DNA from: Omnitrophica WOR_2 bacterium GWA2_47_8
GTDB taxonomy: Bacteria > Omnitrophota > Gorgyraeia > Zapsychrales > GWA2-47-8
Length of the DNA stretch: 5,189 nucleotides
Direction of reading: 5' to 3'
NCBI GenBank assembly: GCA_001805375.1
Contig: MHFY01000102.1
Location: 1-5,189, forward strand
Below, piece after piece: positions 1 to 4,285 of this stretch. The translations under genes were made by a program, and so were the position numbers. The first letter of the stretch is position 1; each line of letters begins with the position of its first letter. Below the pieces are notes generated by a model. That model had not been told where the DNA came from. It saw only the letters and a program-made list of their open reading frames with translations, and searched no databases.

Positions 1-482
1 GCGATCATATCAGGGCGTCCCTTGAACTGGGAGAGAAATCCATGGTCCTTCCACGGGCTTATCACCCTGCACTGTGGCATCAAGGTATAGAATGTAAGCT
101 CGAAGCGCACCTGGTCATTGCCTTTGCCTGTCGCTCCATGCGCGAGGATGGTCGCTTTCTCCTTTTTTGCGACCTCCACCTGGGTTTTGGCAATGAGTGG
201 GCGGGCTATTGATGTTCCAAGAAGATACTTCCCTTCATAGAGGGCATTTGCCTTGAGCGCAGGGAAGATGAACTCGGTCACGAATTCCTTTCGCACATCC
301 TCGATATAGACTTTCGATGCGCCAAGCTTGAGCGCTTTTTCTTTTGCTGCCTTGAAATCCTCCTGCTGGCCAAGGTCCGCAAGGAAGCAGACAACATCAT
401 ATCCCTTGTTGATGAGCCATTTGAGGATGATGGATGTGTCTAGTCCTCCTGAATAGGCCAGTATGACTTTTTCTTTTGCCAT
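1..482 (-). CDS. argG: Argininosuccinate synthase, N-terminal part (runs off the window)
   Basis: This enzyme joins citrulline and aspartate using ATP to make argininosuccinate, the penultimate step of arginine synthesis in the cytoplasm. The first 160 residues are visible and the rest lies beyond base 1. The N-terminal pyrophosphatase loop AYSGGLDTS is at residues 9-17, YLLGTSIARP at 86-95 and HGATGKGNDQVRFEL at 115-129; all are family signatures for ATP, citrulline and aspartate binding. The run after residue 140 (ISPWKDHGFLSQFKGR) resembles the 'PW...F...FKGR' pattern of the animal enzyme as I remember it, rather than the usual bacterial EWD/SRE form. The start at 482 is supported by GAGGTGG at 489-495, six bases upstream of the ATG, and by a TATA-like box further up. 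The unrecognised 134-residue gene ends 56 bp upstream on the same strand, but argG appears to have its own promoter. Identity is very secure. Confidence 0.97.
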   Translation of the reverse strand, partial: MAKEKVILAYSGGLDTSIILKWLINKGYDVVCFLADLGQQEDFKAAKEKALKLGASKVYIEDVRKEFVTEFIFPALKANALYEGKYLLGTSIARPLIAKTQVEVAKKEKATILAHGATGKGNDQVRFELTFYTLMPQCRVISPWKDHGFLSQFKGRPDMI

Positions 483-488
483 GAAAAA

Positions 489-523
489 CCACCTCGTTCT
501 GCCACGGAAGGCAGATTTAAATA
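489..523 (-). promoter_or_regulatory. argG promoter (TATA box) and ribosome binding site
   Basis: On the minus strand TATTTAAA (516-523) is a good archaeal TATA box. Initiation about 26 bp downstream would fall near 493, giving a leader of only about 11 bases that consists almost entirely of the GAGGTGG Shine-Dalgarno sequence (489-495). The box lies in the 56-bp gap after the preceding gene, so argG can be transcribed on its own. The transcription start is inferred, not seen. Confidence 0.6.
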
Positions 524-538
524 GATTACTGAAATGGA

Positions 539-943
539 TTACTGCAATTCGCCGGCAGGCACGGCAGACGTCGAAGGAGTAACTGCCGGGACTATCTGGT
601 AGACCATAAAACCGTTCACATACGCCTGTATTTGTTTTTCAATAAGATCAGCAGTTGTAGGCACATGGCCCTTCTCAAGGGGATTGGGGCAAAGGGTGTG
701 ATAGAGGCCAAAAAAATCAGAGGCGGATAGAGAGGCATGCCCCCTGACCCCATTTGGCAGTCTGAGATTGAGCTCAAGCCTTGTGGGCATCCCGCCTTCC
801 CCGTTTCTTTTATAGAACGGCGTAAATCGCGCATCAGTGATGGTGGCATCGACTGCCCTAAGAGAAACACCTTCGGGATTGGCAACGTTAGTGTACCATA
901 TTTGTGCGCCTATTGTTTTTGCATCTATGCTTGCATCATTCAT
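539..943 (-). CDS. Uncharacterised 134-residue protein
   Basis: I do not recognise this protein. It has no signal peptide, no membrane segment and no obvious metal-binding cluster (a single Cys, in the TLCPNP stretch). The middle alternates short hydrophobic and polar stretches (GAQIWYT, SLRAVDATIT, TRLELNLRLPN) that look like beta strands. It then becomes helical (SASDFFGLYHTL, TADLIEKQIQAYVNG) and ends in a Pro/Thr/Ser/Ala-rich tail that is probably disordered. A small mixed alpha/beta domain is likely; no function can be assigned. The ATG at 943 is the only reasonable start because an in-frame stop lies about 20 bp upstream; GGGGGG at 951-956 is a weak ribosome site. The GNAT gene ends 46 bp upstream on the same strand, so the two may be co-transcribed and could work together. 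A plus-strand open frame overlaps its 5' half but has no sensible composition. Confidence 0.72.
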   Translation of the reverse strand: MNDASIDAKTIGAQIWYTNVANPEGVSLRAVDATITDARFTPFYKRNGEGGMPTRLELNLRLPNGVRGHASLSASDFFGLYHTLCPNPLEKGHVPTTADLIEKQIQAYVNGFMVYQIVPAVTPSTSAVPAGELQ

Positions 944-989
944 GATTCTACCCCCCGGATATTAATTATGTGCTGATTGTGTGGAGCAT

Positions 990-1886
990 TCACGCAACTG
1001 AATGAAGGTAGTTGGCGACTCCTACCCTTGGGTTTTTCGGCGTCCTTACTGCGGGAAGCAGCACTGCATGTCGAGCTGCTTGCTCAAAGTCCCCCTTACC
1101 TTTAATGCCATTAAATCCCCATCCATGGACAGAATAGCTCCCAATCCCCTGGTAATCTGAAGGGACATCAAGATGATATCCTCCCTGGTGAAGATAGAAT
1201 GCCTTCGCGTCTTCATCGCTTGTACGAAGGATGAATGGTCGCATCTCTCCTTTTTCATCTGTTAGGCGGGCTGTAGCATCAAAGAGCGTGGTGCCGATGC
1301 CATTTCGCTGCCGATCATGGTGCACAATGAAAGTGCCGATGTAAAACACATCCCCTATGCCAGGAATGGAAAGATCAAACACTTCCGCTACAGCTAAGGG
1401 ATCCTTGTAGGTTCCCATACACCAGGCATGATGATCCCTTATGAGGCTCGCATCCTTTGTGCTAATCGCGCTCTCATTCTCAAGCCTTTCAAGGAGGCTT
1501 GCGTCTGAAAAAGGAAGCCTGGGATCAAAAGAGCCCCATCCGACAATTGCGCTGCGCAATACGGCTGCAAAAGGATGGCCTGGCGTCGGGGTTCCCCCAT
1601 ATGATCCAAGATTGTGATAATAGGCCGGATCCTGCGCCATGCCTCTTCTCTCGAATTCCCGCTGTATGAGCTCCGGCACGCCAAATTGCCATTGGGAATC
1701 GTCCACCCTGTACGAAGGACTCACAATCTCTGCATATCCTCTCGAGCTGAGGAACTGGAAGTATGGCGACGAGAGCTTGGCCATCTCATCCCTGATTGGT
1801 CCAAGGGGGCTTTCTATTCCTTTCTCCTTCCAGACCCTCCCGGGGGCAGCAATGCGCGCGATTGCTTCTGCTGCATCAAATTGCAT
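990..1886 (-). CDS. GNAT-family N-acetyltransferase with a long unassigned N-terminal region
   Basis: This is probably a cytoplasmic acetyl-CoA-dependent acetyltransferase of unknown substrate. In the 298-residue form the GNAT core lies at about residues 165-240. A strand (DVFYIGTFIVHH, 179-190) leads into the acetyl-CoA pyrophosphate loop RQRNGIG (192-198, matching the Q/R-x-x-G-x-G/A signature) and the following helix; FILRTSDEDAKAFYLHQGGY (218-237) matches the motif B region, with Tyr231 where many GNAT enzymes carry a general acid. Typical GNAT proteins are 140-180 residues, so the first ~150 residues, rich in aromatic residues and Gly/Pro, are an extra region I cannot assign. The frame is open to an ATG at 1985. 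I choose the ATG at 1886 instead because a TATA box at 1911-1919 is centred 28 bp upstream of it, which fits a leaderless mRNA and would put the longer start upstream of the promoter. The 134-residue gene follows 46 bp downstream. Confidence 0.85.
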   Translation of the reverse strand: MQFDAAEAIARIAAPGRVWKEKGIESPLGPIRDEMAKLSSPYFQFLSSRGYAEIVSPSYRVDDSQWQFGVPELIQREFERRGMAQDPAYYHNLGSYGGTPTPGHPFAAVLRSAIVGWGSFDPRLPFSDASLLERLENESAISTKDASLIRDHHAWCMGTYKDPLAVAEVFDLSIPGIGDVFYIGTFIVHHDRQRNGIGTTLFDATARLTDEKGEMRPFILRTSDEDAKAFYLHQGGYHLDVPSDYQGIGSYSVHGWGFNGIKGKGDFEQAARHAVLLPAVRTPKNPRVGVANYLHSVA

Positions 1887-1910
1887 CCTGGGAGGTAGCC
1901 CACCGCTACT

Positions 1911-1919
1911 TTTAAATAT
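1911..1919 (-). promoter_or_regulatory. Leaderless promoter of the GNAT gene
   Basis: The minus strand reads ATATTTAAA here, a strong archaeal TATA box. Its centre is about 28 bp from the ATG at 1886, so transcription would begin at or within a couple of bases of the start codon. No convincing Shine-Dalgarno sequence sits between them. The same geometry recurs at ribA in this window. Confidence 0.65.
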
Positions 1920-1933
1920 GACGACCCATAAGG

Positions 1934-1954
1934 GACTTTTTAGACAGAAAAGTC
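1934..1954. promoter_or_regulatory. Inverted repeat upstream of the GNAT promoter, possible operator
   Basis: GACTTTT (1934-1940) and AAAAGTC (1948-1954) form a perfect 7-bp inverted repeat with a 7-bp spacer, 21 bp in all. Such a dyad is typical of a site for a dimeric regulator. It lies 15-43 bp upstream of the GNAT TATA box, an activator-like position for that gene. Binding is inferred. Confidence 0.4.
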
Positions 1955-1981
1955 TGAAACTAGACATCTGTCCTATTCTAT

Positions 1982-2029
1982 ACATTTATTATTATTTTAG
2001 AACATTTATGTCCAAAAAGAAACATTTAT
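1982..2029 (+). repeat. Three ACATTTAT direct repeats spaced exactly 20 bp apart
   Basis: ACATTTAT occurs at 1982-1989, 2002-2009 and 2022-2029. The second and third share the longer AACATTTAT. The spacing is exactly 20 bp in both steps, close to two turns of the helix, so a bound protein would meet each copy on nearly the same face. TAGACA at 1941 and 1961 continues the same 20-bp phase further left with a weaker match. The last copy merges into the TTTATATA box. These could be regulator binding sites or alternative TATA elements. Confidence 0.55.
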
Positions 2030-2032
2030 ATA
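2025..2032 (+). promoter_or_regulatory. Plus-strand promoter (TATA box) for the candidate small RNA or microprotein
   Basis: TTTATATA is a near-ideal archaeal TATA box. Initiation 26-27 bp downstream of its centre would fall near 2055-2056, a few bases before the hairpin that starts at 2062. No long plus-strand gene follows closely, which suggests a short transcript. Confidence 0.5.
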
Positions 2033-2038
2033 GAACCG

Positions 2039-2052
2039 AGCCTAAGTAGGCT
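2039..2052. promoter_or_regulatory. Short palindrome between TATA box and predicted start site
   Basis: AGCCTA (2039-2044) and TAGGCT (2047-2052) are perfect inverted copies around AG. The site lies between the TATA box and the predicted start at about 2056, where a bound repressor would block initiation. The two-base spacer makes an RNA hairpin of the full arms impossible, and the predicted transcript begins after it, so a DNA site is the better reading. Confidence 0.35.
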
Positions 2053-2055
2053 ATT

Positions 2056-2117
2056 GAGCGATGTGCCTTCACGATTGAGTACCGAACCAATTACAAGGCA
2101 CAGACGCTTACTTTTTT
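2056..2117 (+). ncRNA. Candidate small structured RNA ending in a T-run (or a structured leader)
   Basis: The outer stem is a perfect 8-bp inverted repeat, TGTGCCTT (2062-2069) with AAGGCACA (2095-2102). Inside it, after a small internal loop (3 and 2 bases), GATTG (2073-2077) pairs with CAATT (2088-2092) including one G-U pair. GT/AC then closes a loop of ACCGA across one bulged A. Nine bases after the stem comes TTTTTT (2112-2117), an archaeal-type terminator signal. With the TATA box at 2025-2032 this predicts an RNA of about 60 bases. It matches no RNA family I recognise: there are no clear C/D boxes, no K-turn, and the internal loop is too small for an H/ACA guide pocket. It could also be the leader of the 33-residue ORF at 2127. 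The ends are inferred. Confidence 0.4.
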
Positions 2118-2126
2118 ATTAGGGGC

Positions 2127-2228
2127 ATGGCGCAGACGCAACTTTCTCTGTGGGTCGATGTGACAGGGATAGGGCTTGATCCCATGACCCTTCATAAGGT
2201 AAAGGAATTCAGAAGGCTCAAGAGATGA
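2127..2228 (+). CDS. Possible 33-residue basic microprotein
   Basis: An ATG-started frame of 33 codons lies ten bases after the T-run. The product starts MAQTQLSLWVDVTGIGLDP and ends in the basic tract KVKEFRRLKR, a hydrophobic first half followed by a Lys/Arg-rich helix-like tail. The codons used (CTT, CTC, ATA, AGA, AGG, AAG) resemble those of its neighbours. Against it, the upstream GGGG lies only one base before the ATG, too close for a normal Shine-Dalgarno, and the T-run may end the transcript before it. I recognise no family. It could be a real small DNA- or RNA-binding peptide, or chance. Confidence 0.3.
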   Translation: MAQTQLSLWVDVTGIGLDPMTLHKVKEFRRLKR

Positions 2229-2268
2229 CTGAAAGAATTGCCTGATCTGAGATCCGCATAGTTATAGC

Positions 2269-2291
2269 ATACATCGATAGGATACATCGAT
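2269..2291. promoter_or_regulatory. Tandem ATACATCGAT repeats, possible operator of the ACT-domain gene
   Basis: ATACATCGAT occurs at 2269-2278 and 2282-2291, a 13-bp period; each copy ends in the self-complementary ATCGAT. A weak TATA-like sequence (TTATAG, 2262-2267) lies just to the left, so the repeats would cover the stretch between TATA box and start site (near 2290). This is where a repressor, possibly the ACT protein itself, could act. That link is inferred. Confidence 0.4.
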
Positions 2292-2349
2292 CGTTTTTCA
2301 TCAACACCGGGGGGTGGCGGGAAAAGGAAGAGACCTTTGTCCTCTATGA

Positions 2350-2982
2350 ATGAGCATCACAAAGCAGACTCAAAAGTACATCCAGGAGCATCCTACTGTC
2401 AAGGACTGCCTCAAGAGGGGCCTTGTGAACTATTCTGCCTTGGCGCGCGAGATCGCCTTTGAGCTTGGACTCGATACGAAGAAGAACTTCGATGCGCTCC
2501 TCATCTCTGCTCGGCGATACCAGGCAAAGGTAAAGGGGGAGAAATCATCTCAGGACAGGGTCCTTTCCATACTCAAACAAAGCAGGATAGAGATCAAGAA
2601 CCGCATGGTCGCCTTTGTCCTTGAGAAAGACTCTCCTAATGCCATCCTGATAGATGTCGAGAACCAGGTGAAAAAATCAGGGGAGATCATCCACGTAATC
2701 GAAGGAGCCTCGGCGATTACCCTGATAACCGTCTCGGAATTCTCGAAGCAGATTCAAAAATCCCTCAAACGCCATATCATCAGGGAAAATCCAAACCTGG
2801 TTGAGGTCGTGCTCAAGTCACCCAAGGAGATCGAGACCACAACCGGCATCATGGGGTATCTCTGCTCGCTCCTTGGCGAGAATGATGTCAACATCGTGGA
2901 GACCATGAGCTGCTGGACAGACACCATCTTCGTGATCCACGAGAAGGACCTCTCGAAGGCGATGGAGCTTTTGAAATTCTAG
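2350..2982 (+). CDS. ACT-domain predicted regulator of amino acid metabolism (COG2150-like)
   Basis: This 210-residue cytoplasmic protein has an N-terminal part (about 10-60) that reads like a winged-helix or helix-turn-helix region: TVKDCLKRGLVNYSALAREI, a strand-forming middle segment (about 80-130), and a C-terminal ACT domain (about 150-210). In the ACT domain a strand (LVEVVLKSP) is followed by the helix TTGIMGYLCSLLGENDVNIV and strand TMSCWTDTIFVIHEKD, much as in aspartate kinase regulatory domains. ACT domains usually bind an amino acid and alter a partner's activity. The order matches my memory of the archaeal group COG2150, whose members have no settled function. The ATG at 2350 is preceded directly by an in-frame TGA, so no upstream extension is possible. 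There is no clear Shine-Dalgarno at the usual distance; GGAAGAG at 2326-2332 is too far. It stands alone on this strand between argG- and purA-containing blocks. DNA binding and ligand are inferred. Confidence 0.88.
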   Translation: MSITKQTQKYIQEHPTVKDCLKRGLVNYSALAREIAFELGLDTKKNFDALLISARRYQAKVKGEKSSQDRVLSILKQSRIEIKNRMVAFVLEKDSPNAILIDVENQVKKSGEIIHVIEGASAITLITVSEFSKQIQKSLKRHIIRENPNLVEVVLKSPKEIETTTGIMGYLCSLLGENDVNIVETMSCWTDTIFVIHEKDLSKAMELLKF

Positions 2983-3090
2983 GGTCCAGAGCACAATTAG
3001 GGATGAGCGCTGGCTCTAAGGGACGAAGACTGATTAAAGATGCCTTGATGCTATGGATATCTCCTGGTAGACCCATTATTAAATGTGGCT

Positions 3091-3096
3091 AAAAAA
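3091..3096 (-). terminator. Possible T-run terminator downstream of ribA
   Basis: On the minus strand the run reads TTTTTT, about 80 bases past the ribA stop codon. Archaeal transcription often ends at such T-runs without needing a strong hairpin. A small GGGC-ATCG-GCCC hairpin overlaps the ribA stop (3167-3178) but is not next to the run. No matching T-run is seen for the convergent ACT-domain gene. Confidence 0.35.
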
Positions 3097-3177
3097 GCGA
3101 TCGATTTCCCGGTAAGATCCAGAACTTGGCATGGGATTTCACTTTAGGATCGAAGGAAGCATCAATGGGCCGATGCC

Positions 3178-3783
3178 CTAGCGCACAACGCCCCTGTTCT
3201 CGAGAAGATGGCCAAGCTTCTCCTGCTTCACCATCATGTATCGCTTGCTTGCCTTGTACACCGGAAGGATGAGCGGCACTCTTTCTGTGATCTCGAGCTG
3301 GTAATGCTGGAGGCCTTCTATCTTTCTTGGGTTGTTGGTAAGGAGCCTCATTTTCCTAACGCCAAGGTAGGCAAGGATCTGGGCCCCTACCGTGTAGTCA
3401 CGCGCATCGTCCTTGAATCCAAGCGTGGTATTGGCTTCTACCGTATCCATCCCCTTTTCCTGCAGGGCATACGCCTTTATCTTGTTCGCAAGGCCGATGC
3501 CGCGCCCTTCCTGCTGAAGATAGACGAGAACCCCTCCTTCCCTTGCGATCTTCTTAAGCGCGGCATGGAGCTGGAGGCCGCAGTCGCATTTGGTCGATCC
3601 GAGGGTATCTCCGGTAAAGCACAGGGAATGGACGCGCACAAGGACCGGCTTTTTGGGCGAGATCTTCCCTCGGATGAGCACGGTGTGCTCCTTTTTCTCG
3701 TTGTCCTCAAAGACATGGATCTCGAATCTGCCGTACGTGGTCGGAAGATTAGCCTTTGCCTTGTGCGTGATGACGGATCTCAT
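3178..3783 (-). CDS. ribA: GTP cyclohydrolase II
   Basis: This enzyme opens the GTP imidazole ring, releasing formate and pyrophosphate, to give the pyrimidine that starts riboflavin synthesis. The 201-residue protein is a single-domain RibA, close to the 196 residues of the E. coli enzyme and not fused to a RibB domain. The zinc ligands are Cys55, Cys66 and Cys68 in HSLCFTGDTLGSTKCDCG. LQQEGRGIGL lies at 89-98, and Tyr105 and Arg128 (DDARDYTVGA) occupy the positions of the catalytic Tyr105 and Arg128 of E. coli. RLLTNNPRKIEGL is at 146-158 and the C-terminal KLGHLL is kept, so the enzyme should be active. The ATG at 3783 is chosen because a TATA box sits 28 bp upstream, implying a leaderless mRNA. 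Most archaea make this intermediate with the unrelated ArfA/ArfB enzymes, so a bacterial-type RibA hints at transfer. Identity is very secure. Confidence 0.97.
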   Translation of the reverse strand: MRSVITHKAKANLPTTYGRFEIHVFEDNEKKEHTVLIRGKISPKKPVLVRVHSLCFTGDTLGSTKCDCGLQLHAALKKIAREGGVLVYLQQEGRGIGLANKIKAYALQEKGMDTVEANTTLGFKDDARDYTVGAQILAYLGVRKMRLLTNNPRKIEGLQHYQLEITERVPLILPVYKASKRYMMVKQEKLGHLLENRGVVR

Positions 3784-3804
3784 GGGAAGTTGGCACGGAT
3801 GAGG

Positions 3805-3814
3805 TTATTTAAAG
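3805..3814 (-). promoter_or_regulatory. Leaderless promoter of ribA
   Basis: The minus strand reads CTTTAAATAA, a strong archaeal TATA box centred about 28 bp from the ribA ATG at 3783. Transcription would start at the ATG itself. It lies in the 52-bp gap after the 139-residue gene, so ribA need not depend on the purA transcript. Confidence 0.65.
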
Positions 3815-3835
3815 ATTTGCCGATAAAATTGCCCA

Positions 3836-4255
3836 TCAGACCGGCCTTCCCCATATCTTAGGCATGCGTAGCAGCGCTTCTGTTGCATAATCCGGCTGGC
3901 AGGACGCGGCAAGGATTTTTGGGAGATAGTGTGCCATGAGAACCTCAACAAAAATCTCCCTTTGGCGTTTAAATTTGGTATAGGGAGCGGCATCCTTATC
4001 ATAGTAGCGAGGGTTGTTCTCGGGGCCCTTCCTTTCGAACCCGTCGGCCTGCAGCGCATATTTTCCCGCCTGGTGCGCAAGCGCTTTTGCGAAATTCGAA
4101 AGGGCCACTGATTTGCCAAGATTTCTCCCCAGGTAATGGGCAAAGTCAATGGCATCGCTAGGTAAAGGACTCTTTTTAGGGATGAGAGTCTCGATATTGA
4201 GAAGATTGTGCTTAATGCCGGCAAGCGGAATTCTTGTCTCGAGGTCACTTTCCAT
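3836..4255 (-). CDS. Uncharacterised 139-residue protein downstream of purA
   Basis: I do not recognise this protein. It looks soluble and mostly helical: helices are likely around SDAIDFAHYLGRNLG (33-47), the following ALSNFAKALAHQAGKYAL, and REIFVEVLMAHYLPKILAAS in the second half, separated by a charged segment (FERKGPENNPRYYDKDAAPY). There is one Cys, no signal peptide and no membrane segment. The start at 4255 is supported by AGGAGGAT (4261-4268), a strong Shine-Dalgarno placed about 7 bases upstream. It begins 30 bp after the purA stop with no TATA box between, so it is probably translated from the purA transcript. An overlapping frame on the same strand (3805-4248) is Arg/Pro/Ser-rich and lacks a ribosome site; I take that one as the shadow. 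No function can be given, and the link to purine synthesis rests on position alone. Confidence 0.78.
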   Translation of the reverse strand: MESDLETRIPLAGIKHNLLNIETLIPKKSPLPSDAIDFAHYLGRNLGKSVALSNFAKALAHQAGKYALQADGFERKGPENNPRYYDKDAAPYTKFKRQREIFVEVLMAHYLPKILAASCQPDYATEALLRMPKIWGRPV

Positions 4256-4260
4256 GTGCG

Positions 4261-4268
4261 ATCCTCCT
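4261..4268 (-). promoter_or_regulatory. Strong Shine-Dalgarno site of the 139-residue gene
   Basis: AGGAGGAT on the minus strand lies seven bases before the ATG at 4255. It decides which of two overlapping minus-strand frames is the gene, and it contrasts with the leaderless starts seen elsewhere in the window, as expected for an internal gene of an operon. Confidence 0.75.
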
Positions 4269-4285
4269 GTGTTAATTACCAGGTA

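Larger units (their letters stand above)
1887..2349. other. Divergent control region between the GNAT gene and the ACT-domain gene
   Basis: This 463-bp stretch has no long gene. From left to right it holds the GNAT TATA box; a GACTTTT-N7-AAAAGTC inverted repeat; AT-rich DNA with ACATTTAT repeated every 20 bp; a TTTATATA promoter; an AGCCTA/TAGGCT palindrome; a hairpin followed by six T's (possible small RNA); a possible 33-residue ORF; and, just before the ACT-domain gene, two ATACATCGAT repeats. The AT-rich part (about 1911-2035) contrasts with the more GC-rich coding DNA on both sides. Confidence 0.7.

Noticed and set aside
1887..1985. N-terminal extension of the GNAT protein by 33 residues from an ATG at 1985
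   Set aside because: It would place the strong TATA box at 1911-1919 inside the gene and has no ribosome site or better promoter. The extension's composition is unlike the rest of the protein.
1941..2032. CRISPR array reading of the 20-bp repeats
   Set aside because: The conserved part is only 8-9 bp with about 12 bp between copies, far below CRISPR repeat and spacer lengths, and there are no cas genes.
1639..2049. 136-residue plus-strand frame opposite the 5' part of the GNAT gene
   Set aside because: It overlaps both the coding region and the AT-rich promoter DNA, and its translation has no domain-like order.
2062..2102. H/ACA guide RNA reading of the hairpin
   Set aside because: The internal loop is only 3 and 2 bases, too small for a guide pocket. 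The only ACA near the 3' side is within the stem, and no K-turn is visible.
2305..2316. CACC-GGGG-GGTG hairpin in the leader of the ACT-domain gene
   Set aside because: Four base pairs with a G-only loop in a G-rich tract is too little to call a regulatory element.
3000..3033. C/D-box guide RNA (GGGATGA at 3000-3006 and CTGA at 3030-3033)
   Set aside because: The C box has a mismatch at a key position. There is no usable inner D'/C' pair and no terminal stem, so the spacing does not fit an archaeal C/D RNA.
3003..3092. 29-residue plus-strand ORF after the ACT-domain gene
   Set aside because: It is short, with only a weak GGG directly before the ATG and no promoter. Chance is the simpler explanation.
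3208..3861. 217-residue plus-strand frame opposite ribA
   Set aside because: It is antisense to a fully conserved ribA and its product has no recognisable features.
3805..4248. 147-residue minus-strand frame overlapping the 139-residue gene
   Set aside because: The product is rich in Arg, Ser and Pro, typical of an out-of-frame reading. It lacks a properly spaced ribosome site and would run over the ribA promoter.
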